A DNA stretch of 64,000 nt from Dirofilaria immitis (lineage: Eukaryota; Nematoda; Chromadorea; Rhabditida; Onchocercidae). The first letter of the stretch is position 1. Each line of letters opens with the position of its first letter. This document shows, piece by piece, positions 12,072 to 25,809 of the stretch. Under the pieces are notes generated by a model. The model did not search any database. It had not been told where the DNA came from and worked only from the letters and a program-made list of their open reading frames with translations. Both the position numbers and the translations under genes were made by a program. The stretch lies in NCBI GenBank assembly GCA_024305405.1, contig JAKNDB010000110.1, forward strand, positions 1,302,001-1,366,000, read 5' to 3'.

Positions 12072-15000
12072 TTATACTTCTCTTTCTGAATCTTCTTTAT
12101 TCACTTTTCGTTTCATAGATAAAAGCAATCGTTTTCGCCTAGCGAATTTTTTTCTATCAGCAGCCATTTTACGTCTTAATGCCAAAATTCGTCGCATTGA
12201 TTGCGTCGCATCTGCAAATTTACTATTTTCATCTTCTTCAACCTGAAACATATCATATATCAAAATTTTCGAATCTCCTTAAAAATACTGTGCAATGTTT
12301 TTAGTGCAGTTACTTTGTCTTAAATTTAAGAAATTTAAATTCGATATAAAATTTAATAGTAATATCAAATAATACTAAAACTGGCCTTTTCCCGAGAAAA
12401 CGTTCCAATTATAAATTTATCAGTTTGCTGGGTACTTGTTGTCGTTTGTTCTTTAGCTGCTCTATCAATTGATTTATTATCGATTCTTTCATAATTTTAA
12501 AATCCTAAAGCAATTAGAATAAGTTTAAATTATATTTGGTGCCTTGAATTGAATATCAAAATTAAATAAATTGTATACTAACTTCATTGAGTGATAGTTG
12601 GTGGGATTCCAAATTTGAATTATTTGTTTTGCCAGCAAAATTTGCTGCGGTTTCAACAGGCCGATCATGTGATGTCACTGATTTCGTCATTTGAAAATTG
12701 ATCGCTTCACGTTCTTTTTGTGCCAAGTTATCATTAATTTTTTGCTGCGAAAAATTCGTTTTTTTTAGAACAAAAGAAAGTTTGAAATTATATGCTCTCC
12801 TGGTTCATGTATGATCATGTCATCGTTAAAAGAATGTCACAATGAATTAGATAATCATTATAGATATTAGATCTTTTAAAACCCGATCAAACTTTATTAT
12901 TTTTCAACATGTTTATTATAATTAAAAAATGGACAATTAGTTTAATTAGTAATGCACAAACCAATCGCTTTTTAAATTGAATTGATGCGGTATATCATAA
13001 TTTTCGAGTTCTTCTTTGTATACTTTACGATAAGGGGAAGATATCTTTGCCTTGCTTTCAACTCCATGAATTTCAATCAGTGAAGCATCCGGCACAATGA
13101 TCTGTATAAATGATATCATCTTCTTTTAATGAAAATTACAAATTTAATTCATAAATGACCTAATGTATATTTTGAAAAGTGAAATTTTCCTAATAAATAA
13201 ATGGGTCATCTCTGTGCATCATTATAAATGGATCATAAACTGAAACAATGAACAATAGGAATTGTAAATGTATTCTAATATCTTGTTGCAATAGTATTAC
13301 ACTTTAACCGTAAAGAAAACGATTATTATTATGAAACGATACAGAATTTACTAATATTAAATATCAAATAATATAATATTTACTAATATGCTTTGAAAAA
13401 AGAAAGGAAGCTACATCAAAAAAAAAAAACAAATTTCAAATTAATTTCGCGAAAATTTTTGAATGCTAAAATCAAGCATGCGTTAAAATGCGTGCCCAAA
13501 AAGTGTTACTTGTTGAAGCTTAGTAGTTCGAGCTTGCTCATCTTCTGCAGCTTTTATGTGTTTTTCGTAAATACGATGATAATGTATTTCTTCATTTCGT
13601 TGATTTGGTATATCTGATACTTGATTATCATTTTCTTTTTGTCAGTTACTTCGCTTGAATTTTGCGTAACCGTATCACCCATTATTACTTGCTGAATATT
13701 AATTGTATAGTGATGAAAATGAAATATTTAGTTTCTTAAAAAAAAATAAAAAAACGACAAATGATAAATAAAAGAAGAAAAAGAAGATTTCTCACGAAAT
13801 TTTACAATAATTGGGATAATAAAGTATATAGTATGAGCTAACGATAAAAATTTTACGATGAATGAGGCAGTACGATGCGACAAAATCTTGTAATAATTGG
13901 AGACGATAAAGTATATTGTATAATATAACAGTAAAATCTTATGCTAATTGGGATAACATAAATAAGCTAACTTGAGCAGGTATTTCGCTTAGAAATGGTG
14001 TAGCCATGTATAATCGTCCATCATAAATAATCATTTTTGGCTGACTACCTTGTGGCAGTATACTGAATGGTTGATAATATCTGAATAAATAAAATTTTAA
14101 ATTGTAAAAACATTAAAATTTTAATGATTTTTCAAGTATTTTCAATGTAGAGAAAAAATAAAAGTTTGAAAAGTTTTTGGAAAATGTTGAAAATTCGGAA
14201 AACCTACAAATGACCATCTTTAATCACAGGTTGAAAAATGACGGCTTGTTGTTCAGATTGTAAAATGGCAGCTTGCTGTTCGGATATAGTATGATTAATA
14301 ATGATGTGGGAAGAGTTTGAAAAATTGCTGTAATTATGGATTTTATTTTCCCTTTTTATTCCACTTAGTATTTTCAATATGAATCTCATCATAAAATTAA
14401 CATCATGAAATTTGAAAAAATTACTATAATTGTAATAAAAAATAGATGAGTTCATAGGCGAAACAATAGTATTCTCAGTATTGTATCCATTCTTTACCCT
14501 CTTGTCATTCTCTAACCTTACCAGATGATAATGAAAATCAAATAATCAATAGTTAATTCAACTATCCGCAGATTTGATTTAAAATTTGTATTATATGAAT
14601 TGTTTTTGTTTTGAACAAAAAATTAAAATGTCACCATACCATGATACCATCTTCATCAGGAAAGGAATTTAGTAAATCATTAGTAAACTTGCCTTTGTTG
14701 TTGAACTATTTCTGCTAAATCATTAGCTGAATTTGATGCAATTGATGGATTCTCCTACAATCATTGTTATCCTTAACAAAGAAAAAAAAATCATGAAAAA
14801 ATTGGTAAAATTTGCCCGTAGGGAAAAAATTTTTAATTGAAATTGTTTGTTATTATCTCTAGATCGTATTACATCATGATTTTCCATCAGGAATTACAAT
14901 TTCAATACTGTCAATTTGTTCAAAAACAATAGGTTGACAAATATGTCAGAACGATACCCACTTCTTTTCACTTAAATTTTCATGAAAATATAATTTCGAA

Positions 15001-15719
15001 ACTATCGAAAAAGTTTACCTGGATAAAAGCAGATCCTGTTGTATATTCTGGATTTGCCTGTGGCACATATGGTTTAGGCTTCAACCTAAAGATATTAACA
15101 TCTAACAATGTCTAAATTTAAATACAAATTTAAAAATTTTTTCCTAACCAATAATTCCGGTATGGTTTGGGTGTTGTTGGTTCATAATCAATAAAGCCAG
15201 CCTGAGCTGCTAATCGATGTACAAAATCAGGAGGAATATGAAAAAGTCTTGAAAGTCTTTCACGAATAATCGGATCGATCCCTTGGATGCTATTTGGAGC
15301 AGTCACTTGCGATGGATTAGCAAAATTGTAATTTACTGGCGCTGAAGTTGGTACTGCTGCTACAACATCAAGAGCTCCCTGAAACGTCAAAATTAAATTT
15401 TGAAACAATCAATCATTTAAATTAATGAAAAATTGACTAAAAAAATTGAAGACAATAATATTCGAGAAAAATATCGTTGTCTGGTTATGATTAAAAATAT
15501 TTTTTATTTTATTTTTCTTTAAAAAGGAAAGAAAAAGACTTTATTTCCAGAAATGGTTTCTTTTTAGAAATTAGAATGGTGAAACATGAATTAAATTTGT
15601 TACTAAACAGGAATAATCGAAACATTCATACCCGAATTACTTTTTTAAATTCAAAATGACTTTTCCTCTGCAACCACAGCCATATATAATGTTAGCAATG
15701 CAGTTATTTTTGCGAACAT
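12072..15719 (-). CDS. unrecognised, probably secreted nematode protein (about 530 aa)
   Basis: About 11 exons: 15678-15719, 15149-15378, 15019-15085, 14693-14754, 14208-14516, 13972-14080, 13510-13691, 12958-13101, 12583-12744, about 12387-12504 and 12072-12242. The first codes for MFAKITALLTLYMA, a good signal peptide, and CACTTCAG directly precedes the ATG, as at a trans-splice site. The exon 1 to 2 join is tentative. The body is Gln/Asn/Pro-rich and hydrophilic: GIDPIIRERLSRLF, PKPYRNYW then LKPKPYVPQANPEY, SEQQAAILQSEQQAVI, MIIYDGRLYMATPFLSEIPA. It ends in a very basic tail (RRKMAADRKKFARRKRLL). No enzyme motif, cysteine framework or membrane span is seen, and no family was recognised; a cuticle or extracellular-matrix protein is only a guess. 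Missing bases at about 13631-13634 and 12495-12498 interrupt the frame. The intron after 14693 begins with GC. Confidence 0.68.
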
Positions 15720-16643
15720 CTGAAGTGAATTCGGAATAGAAGCATTTTGTAAACACAAACGATATATAACAGACGTACACATTTTCTGCTTTTTCAGTAT
15801 AATGTGTTGGAAAATAGAGAAGCATTAATCAACAAAATTTTGCATGCTGGATTGTTGACAGAATTGTAGCATTGAATAAATAATGTTTAATGAAGTTATT
15901 AATTGTATGTAAACAATTATTAGTGAATGTATTACAAACAACTTAATAATATAAAACAACAAATTTATAAAACGAAATTATATTTTTAAAAATGTCAATC
16001 TTTTTATAATAATATGTTATTCAATACGATGATATTATAGAAAATAAAGGTTAGAAAAGTAGGAAAAGTAATATGAAATCGTTGATATTGGTTCGGGGTG
16101 GTATTATGGTCAAAAGGTGGGTGTTAGAAAAGGAAGACCTAAATATCAGCTGTATATGGTGATATAAAAGTGATGCTCTCTCTCTTAATTTCAAATTTAT
16201 CAATTCACAAATCCATTCGCTTCTATGCATTCCAGGTGAAATTTCTACAAAATTTGTAATCAAATTTGACATTTAGCACTTCATCTTTTATTGATTTCAT
16301 TCTTATTTAATTCATAAATTTTACCACTTTGTTTTTTTGGTGCAAAAAATGCTTGGAAAAATTGAATAATATCATTATTATTAAGAATAAAAAACTAAAA
16401 TATTTTTTTTAAGTTTTTAAAAAGAATGGAAAAAGTAAAGGGAAATTTTGCTTTTAAATATAACATATATGTGTAAATTGAAAATTATATGGTATTTGTG
16501 GATAAATTGTAATCTCGAAATATGCATCGAAAATTGATGTTGTGAAAAGTTGTTTGAAATAAAATTGATGAATGAAAAAATAAATGGATAAATAATAATA
16601 ACTCGTTCCTATAAAACTGACATGAAAATATTTTCCAAATAAG

Positions 16644-16929
<286 letters not shown>

Positions 16930-19900
16930 AAAAAGAAATGAGCTAAATAAAATTAACAAATGAAATGATTTGACTCACTGAACTAATTCTTGCCGATTAT
17001 CTTCCGTAACATACAAAATATTTTGCATGAAAAATAGATTTTATAATAATCGTAGCAAAGGTTATTTCATTTTACATAATTTTGTTAATAAATATAAAAT
17101 GTCATAAATTAGGAGGCAAAAAGAAAGTAAAGAAAGCAAAAAAGCAAAAATTAGTTGAAAAGAAAAGATAATTTTTATTAAATCTTCTTATCATTATAAA
17201 CTTTATATTAAATTTTTTTAATTGCTGAATGTTTTTGTTAATTTATTAAATATTTCGTATATATTCACAATTATTAGAAATGTTAAGAGTTTTTATTATT
17301 CTTTTTCAATATTATTATTATAGTTTCATTGAATTGTTGTAATATTAATTCATAACTGAAAAGAATTCAATACTAAATATATGTTATCAAAGAATTTTAA
17401 TTAAGTTGAAAAATACGAATATATTTTTGCTAAAAAATCAAATTATTATATGAATAAAAAGCAGACAAGAAGTAAAAAAATACAATTGAGTCGAAGAATA
17501 GTGGAAAAGAAGTGAAAGTGAAGTAATTGATAATGAAATTTCGGATTACTTATGATAAAATTTTATCATGATTGCTTAATGATAATACAAATTTCTTATT
17601 GAAGAGTAGAATGAAAAAAGAAATGTAATTAAGTTGATATTAGCGATGGAAAAATTACTGCTAAATTTGATTGATATATTCAAAAAATTAGTCAAACATT
17701 AATATAATCACTATATTTTCGAAGTCAAATAAGGAAAATAATTTAAGAGTGATATAAATTCATTCGAGAAGAATAATTTAGATCTAAATAAAATTTTCAG
17801 CTTTAAAATCTGGCCATAGATGGCAATACTTCAAAAAATTAATATTAAAATATTTCAAATAATCCATTCAATTTTTTCCAAAAAATTATTTACACGAAGG
17901 ATATAAATGGATAATTAATATTTTTTGCTTTCATATTTACAGTTTTCCACGAATTTCAATAATTTATTTAACAATAATGTGGCGTCGTCGGGTAGATTAT
18001 CTTCATCCGTGACATACATATTATTCATATAGCAAATTAATTAATTTTTTCTTTGAGTTCAAATTTTATTTGCACAGTTTTTTCTGTTCCATACGTCGTT
18101 CAAAAATTTGAAATTCATATTAAACAAGTTGTGATTGCACAATGTGTTAATATGTCATTAATTTCATGTTTCCTAATAAAAAAAAATTAGTAAATGAACA
18201 AGGTTACATAATTTAGACAAAAATGGATTCATTTTAACACAGCTTTTAAATTAAAATTTCTATCAAACTTGAAACGTTTTGTGTCAGTTATCTTTGATGC
18301 ATATAAAATGATGATTGATGTAAATATTTATTCGTATCAGACATAAGCAAATGCGAAGAATTTCCAAACAAATTAATTTATCATTAGTTGTCATTTCACT
18401 AGATTATTTATTTATCAGTTTATTTTTACTTCATTTTCTTTATCTTTTTTATATTTTATATTTTTCAATTGGTCAAAAAATTCATTATTTTTCATATCTT
18501 TGTGAATCTAAATTTAGCAACTTGTTCTATTATCAATTCAAAAAAATTTTTTTCTGATTGCAAAAAAAATTTTTCGAATTTTTCGACTAAGAAAAATCAA
18601 CACTTTTAAAGAGGGAAAGATGGTCCAATTTCTACGTACAGCAAATATTTCAGCCAGCTGGTGCTATACTTATGAAAAGGAAAACAAGAAACATTAAGTA
18701 CGGCCGATAACGAAAATGAAATTTCCCAGCGAAAAAAATTACAAAATTTAACGTTTTGTATACAGAGAAGACTTTGATGATAAATTCTCATCGTATGTTT
18801 TTACTTGTGCGATTAGTTTTTTCTTTCTTTATCTTGTAAAGGAAACTTTGTGAAAACGAAACTTTAAACTGATCGATCTATTTTGCAGTACAAATTCACC
18901 AAGTTTGTTTAAAAAAAAAAAAAGCACTAAGGCGGATAGTTAAACAGCTGTCGTTCGTCGATCGAATTATTTGATTCTTCCAATCATCACTGCTTCAAAA
19001 TCCCGTATTTATCACTCCTGCTTCAAAATTTTTTGTTTAAATCAACATATCTAAAATTAATCGAAATATTATCAAATTCAAACATTTTTACTTTTCTTAT
19101 AATAACTGTATTGTGTAATGATGCTCATTGATGAATTAATGTAGAAAAATTTGAATTTGCTAAATTTATATCATTTAAATTTATCAATCTAGAAAAATTT
19201 TCAACTTTGTATTATTTCAAAAGGCAACATGAGCACGTATATAAATATATCATCTCCAAAGTATAAATATAAAATATAGTGGTTATATTTTAATATAATA
19301 TTTACTTCAATATTTAGTATACCTTCATAAAAAGAAAATTAATTCTTGAAAGTTAATTTTTTTAATTGAAATAAGTTAATTGAAGTGGAAGGTAAGAAAA
19401 TTGATCGAATTTAGTATTTTTCTTTATAGTTAAAATATTTTCCTTGCATTTACTGCTGCGACTAATTTTGTTCACTTGTTTTTCAACTTTTAATTTTTAA
19501 CTTTCTCGTTCATTACGGTAAAACAATTCACTATATTTCATAATAGTATTTTTTTGCATTAATTTTGTCATGAAGGAAATATTATTATCAATTGAACTCA
19601 TTTTAAACAAAACAAAATTGTTTTCATCTTTCTTTTTTTAATTTTTTTATTTTTGTTATTCCCATATTTCTCATCAAGTGATATTATTTAATTAAATGAT
19701 AAATGATTTTATATTAATAGATCTTTAACTTTCGGCCTTTTTATGCCTATTCCTACGTAATCGTAAAAACTATACGATTTTATATTCTAAATTGTTAAAT
19801 TGAATGATTAATAAGAAAAGAAAAACGAAACGATGAAAAGTGTGTCACAGTCGGCGTCCAGAACGGTCATTTCTTACATTCATAAACTCATTCAAACTAA

Positions 19901-20290
19901 TAAATTTTCGCACCTGGTTGCGCTTATTTATAACAATATTTTGGAAAATTCCAGCAAACCATTCTTAAATAAGTTTGTTTTAATTATTTTTACATATATA
20001 ATTTAGTTTTCTCAATCATCGATATACATAATTTTGTTACAAAATAAGAAATGCAGCTATTGTTTTACATTTTTACAAATTTATTGTACTATTCTGCTAA
20101 ATTATGTTCGTTTCATACGAAGGCAATTAATAGGTATCATCATTATTCCTTGGCATTAATTATGAAAAAGTACTTAAAGTATTTAAAAGTACGGTAGGTA
20201 AGTAATTTAATTAATAACAACGAGATTAATTCATGATGTATTTTCAACTGTTATATTTTTAAAAAATTTCATTTAATATACAAGTTATGC

Positions 20291-20291
<1 letters not shown>

Positions 20292-20334
<43 letters not shown>
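20292..20334. repeat. (TTA)14 microsatellite
   Basis: About 14 uninterrupted TTA units, followed by a T-rich break, about 0.2 kb upstream of the unrecognised plus-strand gene. Confidence 0.9.
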
Positions 20335-20335
<1 letters not shown>

Positions 20336-20546
20336 TTTATTATTCCCATAACAAATTATAAATTTCCAATCTTGCTTAATAATCAACTGATTCTTTTAGC
20401 CATATTTGTCAAACATATATCTCGTGTAAAATCGGTATGTTAAAAATGCCATTTGACATTTGAAGAATTATTTTTATAAGGAATTTATAATTTGACAAAA
20501 TTTAAAATATAATTCTATTATTCCTATAATTTGATCCCTATATCTA

Positions 20547-22534
20547 ATGATTCTCAATCATTTAAATAATGAATATGATTTCAGATCAGAAGCTGAGATT
20601 GTCCTTTCATTACTTTCTTTACCGAATCAGCAAGTTCCAAATATTGTGAGTTATGCTGATCTCTGTTTATTGCTTAAGGATGCTTATGACGAAAAACTTG
20701 AAAAGATATCAAGTAATTTTTTCAATTATAATAAAATTTGATTTTTAAAATGTCTTTCAATTTATTTCAAGTTTTATATTTGTTCCGAACTCTTTTCTTT
20801 TCTTTCACTTCTTTCTTCCACTCGATCAATATTTCATGTTTTTTTTCCTAGATAAAAAAGTGAGGAAATTTTATCAAAATCTGAAGACAGTTGGGATGAA
20901 GAAAATTTGGAAGAAATGGAAGTGCTCTCAGCATTGAATTCTTTTCGTAATAAAACTCATGCGCAATGTCCGAATATTTTCAATTTCATTCGACAAGAGA
21001 ATTTGGTAAATTTTTCAGTAATAATTCAATCATGTATGAAGCCATGAATTCCAAAAAAATATATATATTTTCCATTTTCACTTCTTCAAGAGTTTAAAAA
21101 GTACAGATCATTTCTCCTCAAAATGCAATTTAAAGTATATTCCCGCCATGACAATCATCAAATACGTTATTTGATCCTCTCCCTTTTAAAGTTTCAAACA
21201 ACTTTAAAAAAAAATAAAAACTAGCAATTGGCACAAGGCTTCAAACAGACAATATGATTAAATTCAAATTATCTTTTTATTATTTCTTCATTTTAGATTC
21301 GTACAGTAATGAGGCAAGCATGGCGACTACAACGATTAAAGAGAGATTTACATGAAATGGAGCAAAAGATGAATTATTTAGTCGCTCATTATGTTGCTGA
21401 AAGGTAAAAGATGAATTTTGATTAATGTTTCATTTTCTTTTTTTTGATTTGAAAAAAGGATCATTTTTACAGCAAATAATCCTCCAATAGTTTTAGTGAA
21501 ATAATTCGCAGTTTTCAATTTTTAAAATTAGAAAAATTAGAAAGTCATTTCATTACTTGTAGAAATGGAAAAATTCTATTTCAGGTATTGTGCATGTCAA
21601 AGTGGCGAATATTCAGAATGTGATTCTGGTTGTCACACGGATAGGAGTAGTTCGTCAAATAATTCAGTAACAAAATTATTTGCAAAAAAGTATACCTTTT
21701 ACAGAACTATTTGTTAAACAAACATTATTAAAATTTGTTAAACAAACATTATTAAAATTTAATTTACTTATAAGTAATGAGTGAAATGATTAAATCCATG
21801 TGAGGAAAGAAGACAAAGAAAAAAAACTTTTGGAAGTTTTTTCTTTAATTTTGATGACGATTAATCTTGATTAAACAAAACTGAAATACTTAAATATATT
21901 TGAGGAAAAAACTAAAAAAAACAAAAAGATTTTAGAAAATTAAAAAAATTTTTTCTGTTATTATAGGAAAGATGATACAAATGAATTAGCAACGAAATAT
22001 CAAAATTTTCTCACAGTTGATGACAATCGTAGATATAGTAATGGCATGAACTGGTGTCAAAAAGTTGTAAAGCCTTTGGACGAATTCGGAAAATTATCAC
22101 CATGTGATTCACATATTTACATCAGCAGTAAGCCATCCACTTCCACATCTGTTCGTGACGCAAAACCAAATGGTTTCCCATTATCAATCAATCAAATATT
22201 TGAGGATATGACAATGGAAGAAGAAAATGCGCCAAGAACAAAATTAAAGAAATCGAAGAATATTTTATCTGTTAATCGAAATATTAAACTAACAACCAAC
22301 AATTCGTTAACGTATGATACGGATAAAATGAATCGGCATGATAATCTATCAAAACGTATGACGCAATCAGTGATCGGAACTTATATACTGCCAAACCACA
22401 GAAATAAATTTTCAAAATTACAACTTAAAACAGATTTTGGATGTCACAGTCATGTTGATCAAATTTCGTGTAAAAAAATTGAATTGAAAAAATATATCGA
22501 ATTTGATACGTCGTCATTCTGGAATAAAAAATAA
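20547..22534 (+). CDS. unrecognised intracellular protein, 5 or more exons (about 365 aa)
   Basis: Exons: 20547-20712 (start uncertain; an acceptor at about 20585 is the alternative), 20852-21005, 21297-21403, 21585-21689 and 21967-22534. Exon 1 has SEAEIVLSLLSLPNQQVPN and YADLCLLLKDAYDEKLEK. Exon 2 is acidic then polar (SEDSWDEENLEEMEVLSALN, FRNKTHAQCPNIFNFIRQ). Exon 3 is a basic amphipathic helix, probably coiled coil (VMRQAWRLQRLKRDLHEMEQ). Exon 4 has a cysteine cluster (YCACQSGEYSECDSGCH) followed by Ser/Asn. Exon 5 is long, Ser/Thr/Lys-rich and probably disordered. There is no signal peptide or membrane segment. Introns 3-5 keep phase; the start of exon 2 needs one fewer A in its A-run to stay open. 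An adaptor-like protein is possible but no family was recognised. Confidence 0.7.
21710..21757. repeat. 24-bp tandem duplication inside an intron
   Basis: Two adjacent copies of a 24-bp unit starting TTTGTTAAACAAACATT lie in the last intron of the unrecognised gene at 20547-22534. Confidence 0.85.
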
Positions 22535-23633
22535 ATTATCAAGTGTATATTATCATCTAAAAAATTATAATCTCTTAGCAATATATTTCACTATTATCAT
22601 ATAGCAAAAGGAAGAGAAAGTAGAGAAATGAACGAAGAGAATGAGACATTACTGAAAGAACAAAAAAGGAAGAATACAAAGTTTGAGATAGATTCAAATA
22701 AATCATAAAATTCTATATAAACATTATTTTCACCACTGTTATCACTGTTATAATTTTTTAAAAATCATTTATCTGCCATTTAAATTAAACACAATAATTT
22801 TAATACAAATCTACAACCTCTTCAGCAAATTATCGCTTGTTCTTTTATAGTGATTGAAGGACTGATTTACATTGCTCTTGATTTTTCGATTTTCTGTCGT
22901 ATGTCAATCATACGTACTTTTGTCGGGAGGAACAATGTCTAAATATTTCGCTGATTCTAGAACTAGAAATTCTGATACTGAAGCAAATCCATAGAGCTTA
23001 TTCTCAATGATTCATGTAGCAGAATCAATACCACAATAATACTCATCGACTAAACAAATCGAAACATGAAAAGCAACGAAACAACTTTTGAAACAAGTGC
23101 ATACTTCATAAAAACATGTCGTTAAGGCTTGGGAAATTGTCATAACGAGACTATGCTTAGCACTTAGGCCGTAAAAGCCTAAGTAGCGAAGTTAATGTGA
23201 AGATCGGTCGGCAGTGTTGGGGTTCCGAATGATTTGGCTGGGTCAAGATTTCTAGGTGAATGACGTGAATGATTCGAGACTGATGTCTGGTTTTTCTATA
23301 TAAATGCCAAAAAAGCAGAATCACTTCAAGGAAAAATATAATTTGATCCTTTATGAATGAGTGTCAAGGAAACGAAATATATTTCAAAATTCGTTGGGAA
23401 CCCAGTAGCCAGTAGCGATTCCTTCGTTGATAGAACTAACTTTTGCTGCTTCAAACATATTATTAGATTATATTTTGCAGTTCTGAATTTTTCAATTTGG
23501 ATTCCAAGGTTTATTCCGATGCATGTTGAGATTATGTAAATGGATGACACGGTTGTATATCAAAGTTAGGTTGTAACTATGCAATTCTTCTCATCAACAA
23601 TTAAAAAATCGTTTGAATTACCAAAACGGTAAA
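22535..23633. other. intergenic region upstream of tetraspanin
   Basis: About 1.1 kb. The middle part (about 23150-23290) is more GC-rich than usual and includes a small hairpin, CTTAGGC-CGTAAAA-GCCTAAG. No exon, tRNA or known ncRNA was recognised. It probably holds the 3' UTR of the upstream gene and the tetraspanin promoter. Confidence 0.55.
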
Positions 23634-25660
23634 ATGTATAAATCTAACCGATATGAGGATAGCGTATCCTGGCAATCATATCGGGCCGTTCCTTCACTGT
23701 CTTCAGTGGAACAAAGGTATTTTTATTCTTTACGTATCAGTTTGGAGTGACATTTGAAATACTTCTTTTAGATATCGATTTCCCGAAATAATATAAGCTA
23801 AGTTGTGGTTTAAGAATATTCCATAGTATGAATAGTCTCGATATTATTTCGTCTTGTTGTTTAAATTGCATTACATAGAAGTTTATTTGTTTTTCGTTGT
23901 ATTTATTTCATTTTTCCAGGAATTCGGAAGAGACGAGTTCAATTTCTAAAGCATCGTTACGCTATATTATATATACTTGTAATATCATGATAATGGTAAA
24001 TACTTTATGTTTATTTTTACTAATAGTTTTGTACATTATACAATGGTTATCTCTCAACATTTTTGGTAATAACTGTTTATTGAAATAAAAACCATAGATT
24101 TTTAATGGATTCTTAGATGTTATTATTCGAATGACAAATGGAAAAAAATATTTTCAGGTTGCTGGCACGGCATCATTAGCTATGGGAGCATGGCTTCGTA
24201 CAGATTCGCGATTTCGAGATTTCCTCTCTCAACGGTATAGGAATATTGTAGAGGAAGCATTTTGGCAGGTCATTAAGAAAAAACTTTGGAGATTAATCAC
24301 TATTTCCAGAAAACTTATCTAAAATATTTTTTGATCCTTTCGCAAGAATATATGCCTTGCTAGCTGTATTTGCAGTATACAGTTTCATTTTTAAAATTTA
24401 TATATAATGGTGCCAACGTAGCATTATTAATCAGTAGTTTTGAATAGTTAGGATGTTTTGAAATCACGAAAGTCTAGCTTAAATTTATAGGCTCCCACTC
24501 TGTATATTTTCTCTTATATTTTGTTTATCGTTGGAATGTTCATGGTGGTTATTAGTATGGTTGGTTGTTGCGGTGCATCTACTGATTCTCGAGTACTTCT
24601 CATACTATATGCAGCAGCAGTTTGCATCCTTATGCTGTGCACTATTTCCGCTAAAACTTATCTTATCTTCAGAAAATATGGTGTAGGCTTCTTTTTCTTT
24701 TTGCAGTTTTTCATTGAAAGTTTCTCCATATTTTGATTTTTAATATAATGAAATCTTTGCAGATTGAAGTTGAAATATCGGATGCGTTAACATATATGGT
24801 TCAAAATTATTATCAAGGAGCAGGAATTATCCAGGAAAGTTTAGATCAATTGCAAGAAGCATTTCGATGCTGTGGTATATTTTTGCTTTTAAGTATTTGC
24901 GAAAAATGCGATTTTATTTTTGACTTTCGTTGACATTTTTCATGTCTTTAAGATTTCATTTATTACTGAATTAATTTTCAACGTTACTTTACTTTCAAAT
25001 TATTATCGTGAAATTTTCATTGTATAATGTCGGATTTTGTAATTTTCAAATTTGACTATGTTGAAAGTGACGATCAATTTGGTCTGAATTGTGTTCCATA
25101 ATATGTTATGACTTCGTCATCTCATCTTTTTAACGCCAGTTGAAAGGTGGTGTTCAGAAAAAAACAGAAAAAAATTCCGCTGCAGTTAGGAACTATGTTT
25201 GGAATATTAAGGCAATGCGGGTTGCAGTGATTTCCGGTTTCTACATCAAGATATACCACGTTCATGTGACATCAGGTGTGATGGTTGTCATTATCGTATA
25301 ATGGTTGCATTGCGCATTGGTTTTTCTACCGCATTTGTTATTTTTGTCATCATTGTGATTGCCGAGGTTTGTTGCAATATCGTAAATATCCATCATACCG
25401 CTCTCATTATTTTTGCATTCAAAGATTCGTTTAAAAAACTTCTTAAAAGAAATTATTTGTAGCTTATCTCAGTTGCATCCGCACTGATCTTAGTAACGAG
25501 ACCGAAAAGTTCGGCAAGAATTTGGCTGGACAAAATAGGGTATCACAGAAGTCATTGTGGAAACAATTATTATGCACCTAATCAATATATAGATTTGAAT
25601 TCATTGCGAAGTGAAGATTGTCCTGTGCCTTACCGTCATTATTCTAAACAGTTCACTTAA
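23634..25660 (+). CDS. tetraspanin
   Basis: Seven exons: 23634-23716, 23920-23995, 24158-24268, 24491-24682, 24763-24874, 25140-25366 and 25463-25660; about 330 residues. After a short cytoplasmic N-terminus (MYKSNRYEDSVSW) come TM1 (YIIYTCNIMIM then AGTASLAMGAWL), a small loop, TM2 ending in the family signature VGCCGASTDSR, TM3 (LILYAAAVCILMLCTISA), a large extracellular loop with RCC and later PRSCDIRCDGCHYR, and TM4 (GFSTAFVIFVIIVIAELISV). The C-terminal tail is about 50 residues. Tetraspanins organise membrane microdomains. Exon 6 holds two frame breaks: one extra base in the A-run near 25170-25177 and one missing G near 25216-25220. Across the exon 5/6 junction the usual CCG reads Cys-Cys-Val. 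Confidence 0.9.
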
Positions 25661-25809
25661 CATTAAAAATGCTAAGTTATGTTAATCGTGTAGAATCTTC
25701 GAGGTATTCATATGTCAGTTGTATTGCTTTTTTCAACATTTTTATGTTAACCAATTTATCCGTCCTTTTTGTTTACTCATTAAACATATTTCATCATCCT
25801 CTATAAATC

